Assembly: GCF_040807025.1 (NCBI RefSeq)
Contig: NC_090944.1
Span: 115,452,238-115,516,237 of the forward strand
Length of the DNA stretch: 64,000 nt
DNA from: Struthio camelus
Lineage: Eukaryota; Chordata; Aves; Struthioniformes; Struthionidae
Direction of reading: 5' to 3'
Numbering within the stretch: position 1 is the first letter of the stretch; each line of letters starts with the position of its first letter. The translations under genes and the position numbers were made by a program. The notes beneath the pieces were generated by a model. It was not told the origin of the DNA and made no database searches. It saw nothing but the letters and a program-made list of their open reading frames with translations. Shown piece after piece: positions 48,901-56,100 of the stretch.

Positions 48901-51501
48901 CTGGCTGAAGTCAGTTTTGTTTGTTGGTGACAGAGCTGTACTTAATCTAGTATAACCTAGAAGCCAAACAGCATTTTGAGAAATGTGGTATCAGAGACGC
49001 ACTTCATGATGGCTTGTTGGCTGGGCTAACAAAGCAAACATCTGTGTGCTTATACAGAACCTGTACCTCTCAGCCTTTGTACCATGCTAACATTAAATTT
49101 AAAAATTAATGCTGAAGTTGGTTGTGGCAGGGGTTATGCTGCTCACAAAGGTAGACAGGGAAGCAGCCTCTTCCTTGCTTCCTTTGCACTTGTTTCCAAA
49201 GATATGAGACCCTTAAAGCTGAGAGCCTTAAGTCTCCGAGGTCAGCTATGCAACTGTTTGCTTAGTTTTGCCTTTGCAGTACTCTGCTACATTGCTATAG
49301 AGGCAAAGAAAAGTTGCCAAATGTCCACAGTTACTTTTCCTCCTGTTAGGCAGATATCGGAAATGATAGTGCAGCTTTGTTCCATCTCTTGTTCCTATGT
49401 CTCTTGCCGAATAACTTTGGATCTGGGAGCAAATATTGATGCCTTAATGCTTGTTGAGTTGATGAAGGGAGCCCTGTGGATTACTGATGTGCTTTTTTTT
49501 AACTTCTGTCTTGTTTTTTGTGTGATAGAGCGTTTCATCAGATGACTTATTTTGGGTAAAAAGCGCAATATGGGGGCTGTAAACAGGTAAACTCAGAATA
49601 CACAAAGCTTTGCTACGGAGTCTGGCTTGGCTGCTTAGTTTTGGGAGTCCTCTCCCCACCACTCCCAAATTCATTTTCTGAAAAATGAGGAAAAGTGATT
49701 TGGCGATGGTGATCTGCCATGCCAAGCAATATTGCAGTTCTCGTAGGACAAAAGTCGCCAGTATAGGCACCTTTTTTTTTTTTTTTTTTCCTCCATTCCT
49801 TTTATATGGTTAGATGTGCTCATTCTACAGGTTAGTTTCCCAGCATGTCCAGGTTTGCATCCCTCCGCCCCATAGCAAAGGGCTGTTTGCTGTCAGTCTT
49901 GTGGCAGCCTTGGATTTCTAAGCACTGTAAACCTGGACATTCACCCTATGGGGCTCAGTAGTAAAAATGCAAGCAAGATGTAGATGAAGGAAAGCTACTG
50001 TCTGCAATCAGCTGTGCGCTCAGCAAGCTGGTCATGCAGGGGAAGAAAGATCCTTAACAGGAAGGTTGGCACCTTCTTAGGTGATGAAAATAGTAATGAC
50101 TTTACTGGCCAAGCTCTGCCAGGGGCAAGTGTTTGGTGACCTGGGGTTTCTCTTCCTGTAGAATCTGTGAGATCCAGGCAGTTGACTGCACTACCATATC
50201 GTCATTTACTGTAAGGGAATGTGAAGGATCCAGCAGAATGGGCTCCAGGCCACGCCGCTACCTCTTCACTGGCCATGCAAATGGCAGCATCCAGATGTGG
50301 GACCTGACCACAGCTATGGACATGGTTAATAAGAGTGAAGACAAGGGTAAGTTGTGATATGGTGGTGGTTCTGCCCTCACATGTGCACGATCACTGTAAA
50401 TTGACTTGGGCACTAAGAGCTGTCTCTTTCAGATATTGGAGGTCCCACAGAGGAAGAGCTGCTTAAGTTGCTTGACCAGTGTGACTTGAGTACATCCCGC
50501 TGTGCCACACCCAACATTAGTCCTGCCACCTCAGTAGTTCAGCCAAACAGGCTGCGGGAATCTAATTCCAGGTAGGTCATAGAGGGAAGGCATTGGCTGC
50601 AGACACCGAAGAGTGTACTCTTCAGATAAGTGAAGACTGGTTTGGTGACCTGATTGGTGCAACTGAGCCCCTGATTCCATGACCTAAGTGTCTTGAACTA
50701 CACATGCATACACTCCTAGCTCTCTATTGGTTTATACATATGCAGATTAAAGTATCTTAAGAGAGCGTGAAGTGATCTGGAAGCTCTTGTGTGCGAGTTG
50801 AGATGAGTATATGGCTGTTCTATGGGGAGTGCCCACTATGAGGAGGGGGCAGGAGCCGAGTATGCAGAAGAACTGGCTGCTCTTCTCCACCTAACCTCTG
50901 CTCTCTTTGTTTCTTCTGAAGCCTCCAGTTGCAGCACCAAGAAACAATCCATGAAACAGCCACATATGGTTCTGTGCGACCATACAGAGAAAGCCCCCTG
51001 TTGGCAAGAGCAAGGCGGACAGAGAGCTTTCACAGTTACCGGGACTTCCAGGCTTTTAACTTATCCAGCAAAAGTCCAGTAGAAAAGGCAGCTGCTGCAA
51101 ATGGCAACTCAAACCAGACAGAGGCCAGGAAGGTAACAGCTGAGGGCAACGCAGCTGACAGGAAGGCAGTCCTGACAACAGCACTTGAAGTGCGAGGCGC
51201 TGGCATGACAGATGCTGGTGGGTGTTCAGAGGTTCACCGGTTGCCAGAGAATTCTCTGGATCTCAAAAGAAGAGGGCCAGATGAAGAGAGTGAAGCCAAA
51301 GCAGAGAACAAAAAGAAAATGGGGTTTGAAGGAGCTGGGTTCCTGGGAAGGAAGAAGGTACCTCTCCTGGCCTCTGCCCCACCAATCCTTGCAGAAGGTG
51401 GGCCTGAATTACCAGGAGCTGCTTCTCCATCACCTACGAAGACAGCTGCTTCACCACGTCACCGGAAGAATGACTCATCCTGCCAAGACTATGGCTTGTG
51501 A
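24839..51501 (+). CDS. KCTD3: KCTD3, BTB/T1 and WD40-repeat protein (18 coding exons)
   Basis: KCTD3 is an adaptor with a potassium-channel tetramerisation (BTB/T1) domain. It is reported to bind HCN3 channels and raise their surface expression; SHKBP1 is its paralogue. Eighteen exons join with matching phases into 2460 nt: 819 codons plus stop, against about 815 in human from memory. Residues 14 to about 115 (exons 1-6) form the BTB/T1 domain, starting [12 protein letters not shown]. Residues about 177-580 (exons 8-16) contain WD40-type repeats, for example [29 protein letters not shown] and [12 protein letters not shown]. Residues 581-819 are low-complexity, Ser/Lys/Glu-rich, with [12 protein letters not shown] and a C-terminal SPSPTKTA. 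The start is the first in-frame ATG, in strong context (A at -3, G at +4). Exon 16-17 and 17-18 introns are short. Joined exons: 24839-24912, 29443-29496, 30931-30976, 32535-32608, 33054-33112, 33289-33369, 34076-34216, 35387-35477, 36208-36398, 40699-40814, 44707-44794, 44939-45055, 46142-46312, 47503-47658, 48686-48782, 50162-50346, 50433-50571, 50922-51501. Confidence 0.97.
25220..25244 (+). promoter_or_regulatory. G-quadruplex motif in KCTD3 intron 1
   Basis: Five G-runs of 3, 4, 4, 4 and 6 are separated by single T residues: near-ideal for a parallel G-quadruplex on the transcribed RNA and the non-template strand. It lies about 310 bp after the exon 1 donor, at the downstream edge of the CpG island. 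Confidence 0.7.
28351..28422. repeat. Three 24-bp tandem units
   Basis: Units at 28351-28374, 28375-28398 and 28399-28422 have the form (g/c)cttacagtgagctgctgca plus caat. They differ only at the first base of the middle unit. The repeat lies in KCTD3 intron 1. The units are directly adjacent with no spacers, so this is a minisatellite, not a CRISPR-like array. Confidence 0.95.
29443..29496 (+). CDS. KCTD3: KCTD3 coding exon 2 (residues 25-42)
   Basis: A 54-bp exon between acceptor ggtcctctag and donor gtattt. It reads [18 protein letters not shown] plus a split serine codon and belongs to the BTB/T1 domain. The match to human KCTD3 is essentially complete. It is overlapped by longer meaningless frames on the minus strand. 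Confidence 0.95.
29497..30930 (+). other. KCTD3 intron 2
   Basis: 1.4 kb of mid- to low-GC sequence with no recognised repeat or gene. The minus-strand frames at 29825-30130 and 30295-30540 show no similarity to known proteins. Confidence 0.8.
30931..30976 (+). CDS. KCTD3: KCTD3 coding exon 3 (residues 43-58)
   Basis: A 46-bp exon: acceptor aatgttctag, donor gtgagt. Its first T completes Ser43, then [15 protein letters not shown]. It ends in phase 0. BTB/T1 domain. This exon is too short to show as a frame of its own and was found by looking for the missing residues between exons 2 and 4. Confidence 0.95.
30977..32534 (+). other. KCTD3 intron 3
   Basis: 1.56 kb. The notable feature is a ta/tg-rich stretch at about 31925-32055 with many tatata and gtgtg runs. 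No gene or transposon recognised. Confidence 0.8.
32535..32608 (+). CDS. KCTD3: KCTD3 coding exon 4 (residues 59-82)
   Basis: Acceptor tttctttacag, donor gtaaga. Reads [20 protein letters not shown] then ELDL and a split Arg. This is the most conserved part of the KCTD-type BTB/T1 domain, with the F-I-D-R-D-P signature. Confidence 0.97.
33054..33112 (+). CDS. KCTD3: KCTD3 coding exon 5 (residues 83-102)
   Basis: Acceptor cttccctag, donor gtaggt. Reads [19 protein letters not shown] after the completed Arg. It is the end of the BTB/T1 core, with the conserved EAEFYGI helix. The intron before it (32609-33053) holds nothing notable. Confidence 0.96.
33289..33369 (+). CDS. KCTD3: KCTD3 coding exon 6 (residues 103-129)
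   Basis: Acceptor ttcccccctcag, donor gtattt. Reads [20 protein letters not shown] then HGYLPPP. It closes the BTB/T1 domain and enters the linker. Only 176 bp of intron separates it from exon 5. Confidence 0.96.
33370..34075 (+). other. KCTD3 intron 6
   Basis: 706 bp, no repeat or extra exon recognised. Confidence 0.8.
34076..34216 (+). CDS. KCTD3: KCTD3 coding exon 7 (residues 130-176, linker)
   Basis: Acceptor cttttgcag, donor gtgagg. Starts [10 protein letters not shown] and ends GTGEGTVRL. This is the linker between the BTB/T1 domain and the WD40 region. The middle (about [20 protein letters not shown]) is poorly matched to human while both ends are conserved, consistent with a disordered linker under weak constraint. 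Confidence 0.93.
34217..35386 (+). other. KCTD3 intron 7
   Basis: 1.17 kb, with a T-rich run near 35068-35085. No gene or transposon recognised. Confidence 0.8.
35387..35477 (+). CDS. KCTD3: KCTD3 coding exon 8 (residues 177-206)
   Basis: Acceptor ctgtttttag, donor gtatga. Reads [20 protein letters not shown] then [10 protein letters not shown] and a split Arg. It marks the beginning of the WD40-type beta-propeller region. Confidence 0.96.
35478..36207 (+). other. KCTD3 intron 8
   Basis: 730 bp. An AT-only stretch of about 45 bases at 36025-36068 precedes the acceptor region. Confidence 0.8.
36208..36398 (+). CDS. KCTD3: KCTD3 coding exon 9 (residues 207-270)
   Basis: Acceptor gtccttccag, donor gtaagt. 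Contains [38 protein letters not shown] and [17 protein letters not shown]. The last carries a WD-type strand (ILW). Near-identical to human. Confidence 0.97.
36399..40698 (+). other. KCTD3 intron 9
   Basis: 4.3 kb. Holds a T18 run followed by A10 (about 37646-37674), which would form a hairpin in RNA. The 86-codon frame at 38301-38561 has no known similarity. No transposon recognised. Confidence 0.8.
40699..40814 (+). CDS. KCTD3: KCTD3 coding exon 10 (residues 271-309)
   Basis: Acceptor cattttttgtag, donor gtgtgt (a weaker donor). Reads [20 protein letters not shown] then [19 protein letters not shown]. One WD repeat, ending in phase 0. Confidence 0.97.
40815..44706 (+). other. KCTD3 intron 10
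   Basis: 3.9 kb of ordinary intron sequence. A short tg-rich run lies near 44570-44587. Frames at 41272-41517 and 41911-42126 show no similarity I can name. Confidence 0.8.
44707..44794 (+). CDS. KCTD3: KCTD3 coding exon 11 (residues 310-338)
   Basis: Acceptor tttgcactag, donor gtaaga. Reads [20 protein letters not shown] then [11 protein letters not shown] repeat region; only 144 bp of intron follows. Confidence 0.96.
44939..45055 (+). CDS. KCTD3: KCTD3 coding exon 12 (residues 339-377)
   Basis: Acceptor ttccccacag, donor gtcagt (less common but valid). Reads [20 protein letters not shown] then [19 protein letters not shown]. Confidence 0.96.
45056..46141 (+). other. KCTD3 intron 12
   Basis: 1.09 kb. 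Contains a C15 run directly followed by A13 (45640-45667) and an AT-rich palindromic zone (45280-45400). The zone includes the perfect 16-bp palindrome atgtacatatgtacat at 45312-45327. Confidence 0.85.
46142..46312 (+). CDS. KCTD3: KCTD3 coding exon 13 (residues 378-434)
   Basis: Acceptor ccccgctgtag, donor gtaaat. The first two bases complete Ser378. Contains [39 protein letters not shown] and [19 protein letters not shown] repeat region. Confidence 0.96.
46313..47502 (+). other. KCTD3 intron 13
   Basis: 1.19 kb with a G15 homopolymer at 46589-46603. Otherwise unremarkable. Confidence 0.8.
47503..47658 (+). CDS. KCTD3: KCTD3 coding exon 14 (residues 435-486)
   Basis: Acceptor cttcctttctag, donor gtagga. 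Reads [39 protein letters not shown] and [13 protein letters not shown]. Contains a WD-type strand (VRTWTV). Confidence 0.96.
47659..48685 (+). other. KCTD3 intron 14
   Basis: 1.03 kb; aaac-type short repeats near 48468-48480 and 48649-48664. Nothing else recognised. Confidence 0.8.
48686..48782 (+). CDS. KCTD3: KCTD3 coding exon 15 (residues 487-518)
   Basis: Acceptor tttctctgtag, donor gtactt. Reads [20 protein letters not shown] then [12 protein letters not shown] and a split Arg. Confidence 0.95.
48783..50161 (+). other. KCTD3 intron 15
   Basis: 1.38 kb. Contains a 153-codon ATG frame (49084-49545) with no recognised similarity, a T19 run (49773-49791) and an interleaved pair of inverted repeats (49845-49954). 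Confidence 0.75.
50162..50346 (+). CDS. KCTD3: KCTD3 coding exon 16 (residues 519-580)
   Basis: Acceptor cttcctgtag, donor gtaagt. Contains [40 protein letters not shown] and [13 protein letters not shown]. The last canonical WD40 repeat (GH...WD). Confidence 0.97.
50433..50571 (+). CDS. KCTD3: KCTD3 coding exon 17 (residues 581-626)
   Basis: Acceptor tctctttcag, donor gtaggt. Reads [40 protein letters not shown] and LRESNS. The intron before it is only 86 bp (50347-50432); retaining it would add a stop codon after two residues. Confidence 0.96.
50922..51501 (+). CDS. KCTD3: KCTD3 coding exon 18 (residues 627-819, C-terminus)
   Basis: Acceptor tttcttctgaag; stop TGA at 51499-51501. The start is conserved with human ([20 protein letters not shown]), the middle is diverged, and the end is conserved again ([30 protein letters not shown]). 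Charged and Ser/Pro-rich, probably disordered, with likely phosphorylation and basic RARR motifs. This is the longest exon and the least constrained coding part of the gene. Confidence 0.95.
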
Positions 51502-52078
51502 AAATGTGACTGGTTGCAAAGATGAGGTGCGGGTGTCCCCTGGCCAGTAGCAGTCATAACATTGTGTGGTGTGGGTTTCTTCTTGACTGGGTTTTTTTTC
51601 TGAAATGTGCAAGGAGGCAGGTTAAGAGAAAGCACCTGGCTGCTGCCAAACTTTTGACAAGTCCTCCACATTATGTATGGCTTTAGGTAATACTCCAAAA
51701 TGTAGTACGGTACTTGGTCCAAAATACTGTTGTGCAGTCTTGTGTAAACATGGTCAGGCATGTGCTATATGATGTTGTGATTATTTTTGTTTTTGGGGAA
51801 GGGATGGTAAAAGAGGAATCCATGGTTGCTTAGTGGAAAATATCTTTTAGAAACAGCCATGCATTGCTCTGCAGAGCTGCTGCTGCCTTGGCTGGATTCT
51901 GCCCAATTCACAGGGCTGCCTCTGTAGTCTTGTTTTATGAATGGGATGAATATGGCACCCTTGCTCTGTATGCTGCTGACTGGAATCTGAATTGTTTTGT
52001 CCAGATTAAGGAGGAAGCTATTTAAAATAGCATATTATGTTGCCTCTTATTACTAATAAATTGCCAGAGAAGTGTTGC
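51502..52078 (+). other. KCTD3: KCTD3 3'UTR
   Basis: Follows the stop codon and ends near an AATAAA signal at 52055-52060, with T/G-rich sequence downstream (tgcttgtgctttctggt...). A second plus-strand AATAAA at 52884-52889 could extend the transcript toward USH2A. Confidence 0.6.
52055..52060 (+). terminator. Candidate KCTD3 polyadenylation signal
   Basis: Canonical AATAAA 554 bases after the stop codon, followed by a G/T-rich downstream element. Confidence 0.6.
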
Positions 52079-52562
52079 TTGTGCTTTCTGGTATCAGATG
52101 GGTTTTGCTGATTGTGACTGAGAGCATGCATAAAAATAATGCTTGATGTAATATACAGAACTGGCAGTCTCTAGAGGGTTTCCTTGGCACTTTCTCTGTC
52201 CTTTTTTCCAGAGATGAATATGGGAGTAGGTCTACTGTTGTGGTATAATAATTCTCAATTACAAGTGCCTTGACATGATGTTTCCTACCTATGTTGCACT
52301 GGCTGCTTCATGTTTGTTCCTAGTTCACTGTGGATGGTGAACAAATCTTGTTGCCTGTAGATCAGTAATACGCAAGTAAAGGGGAAGGCTGCGACAGCAA
52401 GTGTTAAATTGGGAGTGGGTGAGCAGTTTTTCCTGCATTGGAGGAAGCATGCTTAGAGTTAAGCATTATTTGATAGTTTTTGTTTTTTTTAATAACTTGA
52501 GTGGGTGGGAGGAGAGAAAAAATGCAAAGGGCAAAACAACTCCCTAGGCCTTCCTTCACTTA

Positions 52563-52568
52563 TTTATT
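52563..52568 (-). terminator. Candidate USH2A polyadenylation signal
   Basis: TTTATT on +, i.e. AATAAA on minus, about 450 bases beyond the USH2A stop codon. It is the first canonical signal I see in that direction. The bases from 52569 to 53019 would then be USH2A 3'UTR. Confidence 0.5.
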
Positions 52569-53019
52569 TGTACCCACACATGAACACAATTTCGTGCTGG
52601 AGCTTTGTCAGACCAAGAAAAAACATGGCTATCATGCCAGGAAGGCAGCTTTTAGCCACATGCTGCTTTTTAGACAGGTAAAAGATTGTCTGTCTGTCTG
52701 TTTTTGTTTTTTTTTTAAATTTAAAAAAGCTCAGCTGTGAAAGGTGGAAAGGAGACAAAAAGGAGAACCTCTCTCTTCATGGCCTTTTGTTATTGTATGA
52801 CTTAGTACTGACATCTTTAAGAAAATCCCTAACACAAAACTTAGCTTCCTCCCCCCTTAACTATATGTTAACTAACCTCCTCCAATAAACATTCTTTTAT
52901 CTCTAAACTAGTGGGCATGGGGTAGGCAAGCAGCAGCCATATCCCCTCCCCAAAGTCCATGCAGGCTCCTTTTGGCAAGTTACCCACTTTCTGTTTTCTA
53001 GAGATGGTGGTTGTGGTAG

Positions 53020-53112
53020 TCATAGGTGGGTATCAGTGAACGTGGTGTGCTCCTTGGTGACTGTGCTGAAGCCTTTGATGACATTGACAAGATCCTCTTC
53101 ATCTAGGTACCG
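53020..53112 (-). CDS. USH2A: USH2A last coding exon (PDZ-binding C-terminus)
   Basis: Acceptor cttcctag before CGG; stop TGA at 53022-53020. Reads RYLDEEDLVNVIKGFSTVTK then EHTTFTDTHL, essentially the human end. The final TDTHL is the PDZ ligand that anchors usherin to the USH2 complex. Starts in phase 0. Confidence 0.97.
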   Translation of the reverse strand, partial: RYLDEEDLVNVIKGFSTVTKEHTTFTDTHL

Positions 53113-56100
53113 CTAGGAAGATAAAAAGGCACGTAAGCCAAAGCTGAACCAGACCAAAGGTGATCTTCTATCCCTACTACTGCCACACCTGCACACGTGC
53201 TGAACAGTCAGGTCTGGTAAACACATTTCTACCTCCGTACCTGTTTTTCTCTTTCTCCCATCACAAGCTAAGAACCTAAAGCATTCAAGCACCTGACCCC
53301 AAAATAACTAAGTTTCATAGTAACAGGTCAAAAAATTACTAGAGTTTGTTACAGTGTGATGGAGAAGTTTGAGAGCGATATAAAGAAAGAGAACACATGT
53401 TTACATTTGGTTTTGGTACAACAACCCAGTCACCAGTGATTTAGGTAAGAGTTTGTTTCTTGAGCTTCTAAAAGAGTGCCTCAAATCCCCTCAAAATACA
53501 CTCATGCTAATACAGTGAGCCAACTTCTGACAGTACATGGGTGAAGGCTGCCATGCCACAAGCCTATACACATTTGCTGAAATACATGGAGAGAATACAG
53601 GGAGAGTTCAAGATTCATGTGCTTAGTCGGTCATAGAGTTATTGGTTCAAAAGCAACCAAAGACTGATGTGCAAGAGTATGGACTCTTTACATCGTATTA
53701 GAGCAGTACGTTGTCACCTACAGCTTCAGAAGAGAGCGGTAGGCAGGAAGGTTTTTGAGGATCCTGTCTCTGACCATGTCCTCCTAGGTCTTTGACTGTA
53801 TCTTCAGGTGCTTTTGATATTTAGACCAGACAGTATTTTCATAACTCTAACAAAACAGACAAATCACTAGCAGTTGACACATGACAACATCACAGAGGAA
53901 CAGGAGTTCTTACCAAGCCATGACCACTGTTGCCATGATTACGAATAATAGTATCCCAAGCTGATTCTTCAACAAGAGACTTTTTGTCATAGATGTCAAT
54001 CAGCTGGCTAACGCTACGATGAAGAGAGGCTTGGGAGTATGTGCGACTTAGCTGACTCTGACTTGGTATCCGTGCCACGGAAGCAATATGAACGCTGCGA
54101 TTGCTGGTGGGAGAACCAGCTCCTGGGATTTTAGTATCTGCCAGCCCCTAGGAAGAAAGCAAAAAAACCAATACAACCAAAAAAATAAAGGGCATGGTCC
54201 TAAACACTTCAGCTAATGGAACAGAAGAAGAAATCAGGAGTGGAAGCAACCAGAGAAGTCCATGCTTCAAAAATCAAGCACAGCTATAAACAGGAAAAAA
54301 AAAAAAAAAACCAACCAAACCAAAAAAAACCACCTTTCCTCATTGTCACACAGTCATGCAATAAAAAAAAAATAATAATAATAATTTAAAAAGGTCAGGA
54401 TTTCTCTGACCTTTCCCCCCCCCCCCCTCCTTTTTCTTAAATCATCCAACAGGAAGAGGTCCAAAGGTTTTTGACTACCAGAATGATACTCCAGACTTAC
54501 TTGCACAGCAGTAGCATGCTAGCAGACTTGCTTTTTTTCTCAGTTAACATAAACAAACAGGGAGTAGGCATTCACCCACCAGGGAAAACACATGCCATGT
54601 AAGATGCCTTCATGCATGTTCTGCCATGTAAGATGCCTTCATGCATGTTCTTTGGTTCAGCTAGCATATAACACATCTTGCAAATCTCCAGCTAACAACT
54701 CTACCTCCAGGTGCGTTGTGTAACTTTTGAGAGTGACGCTGCTTGATGAATCGGATGTGTCAGCAACAGTCTCAAACTGAGATTAAAGAGAGGGAGGAAA
54801 CGCATCAGGGCAGAGTAAGGCGCAATGCAGTGTGCAGTCTGTTCCTTACAGAGGCTGTGAATTAGCTGCAGCTCAGTGAAGGGAGGGCATTGTAGCAGGA
54901 TGTGAGGGAGTAGGGAAACTGGCAGAGATGAGGTGCTATTTAACTTTTAACTGGTCATCAAACACTGTGTGGGCAGCCAGCATTGCTTGCTGCATGACCT
55001 CACTAGCAAGTGTAAAATACAAGCAATTTTGCCACTTCATAGTAGTGCTATCCTAGCTTTTCAGATCAGTCCCTCAATTGATGCACTGTAGAATCTAAAT
55101 TTCTATTAATTTCATGGGCTTTCATAAAAAAAGAAAAAAAAGAATTAAAAAAAAAAAAAAAGGGCAGGAACTTGAAAAGCAATTGTGTAGGCATGCCAAC
55201 AGCAAAGATATTTTTTAAGTAAGTAAGTAAGTAAGTCAAGAGGAACAACACAACATGACAGACTGTAGAAGAAAACGAATCAAAACCATGAGACCAAAAA
55301 CAAAGGTTCTTATGCTCTTAGCCTTTGCCAGGCAAAGGAGCAGACTGCAAGTTCCATTGTTTCCAAGAGCTGCTTAGTTGGGGCACAGATGCAGCCTCTT
55401 GGCACTGGGACAAGAAGGAACAGAATGCGTGAAGGATGCAGGAGTCACTACCCTGCTTGATGGCACGCTCAGCAAAAAGAAGCTGATAAGTGACAACAGG
55501 GGTGGTTTTGTAGCCTATGCCTGGGAAGAAGCATGAAAGGGGAGGGCACTGCTGTTCCAGTTCTCAGTCCCATAACAATTACCATATTCCTTTTGCCTTG
55601 CTTTTCATCAAAGGATAGGATAGCACTACTGTTTTTTTTTTTGAGCATGGTAGAACATGTTCTTTATGTTTTTTTTTTTTTTAATAGAATTATAACAAGT
55701 TATCATAAAAATATTACTAAGCCTTCCCTTTTATCACTCACCAGCGGTCCTTCTCCCAACCCTCTAGTGGTCCCAGTGTGGCTCTCGGTGCGTGCATACA
55801 CACAGGCACATATTGTTAAGGTCCTCAGCTTTTCCCTGGTCGGACTCACTCTCCCCCAAATCTTCCTGACAAGGAGCTTATCTTAGAGCATTCCAACTGG
55901 GTGGTGTGTGGATACTAGAAAGAAAGAGTCTGTCCCTAAGTCCTTTTTTTTGCAGGAACATTTCATGGACAAAGACTGTCAAAATGGATCCTGGTTAGCC
56001 ATTCACAACAGATAGTTGGATCCACACAAAAGGTTCTTCTGAAAAGTATGTTCTATTACCTACCTTCTCTCAGCATGCCTCTTTCTTTGAAAACCTACCT

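Noticed and set aside
49084-49545. 153-codon ATG frame in KCTD3 intron 15
   Set aside because: No recognisable domain, and hydrophobic patches look random. One frame of this length is about what chance gives in 64 kb read in six frames. It lies inside an intron with correct flanking exons.
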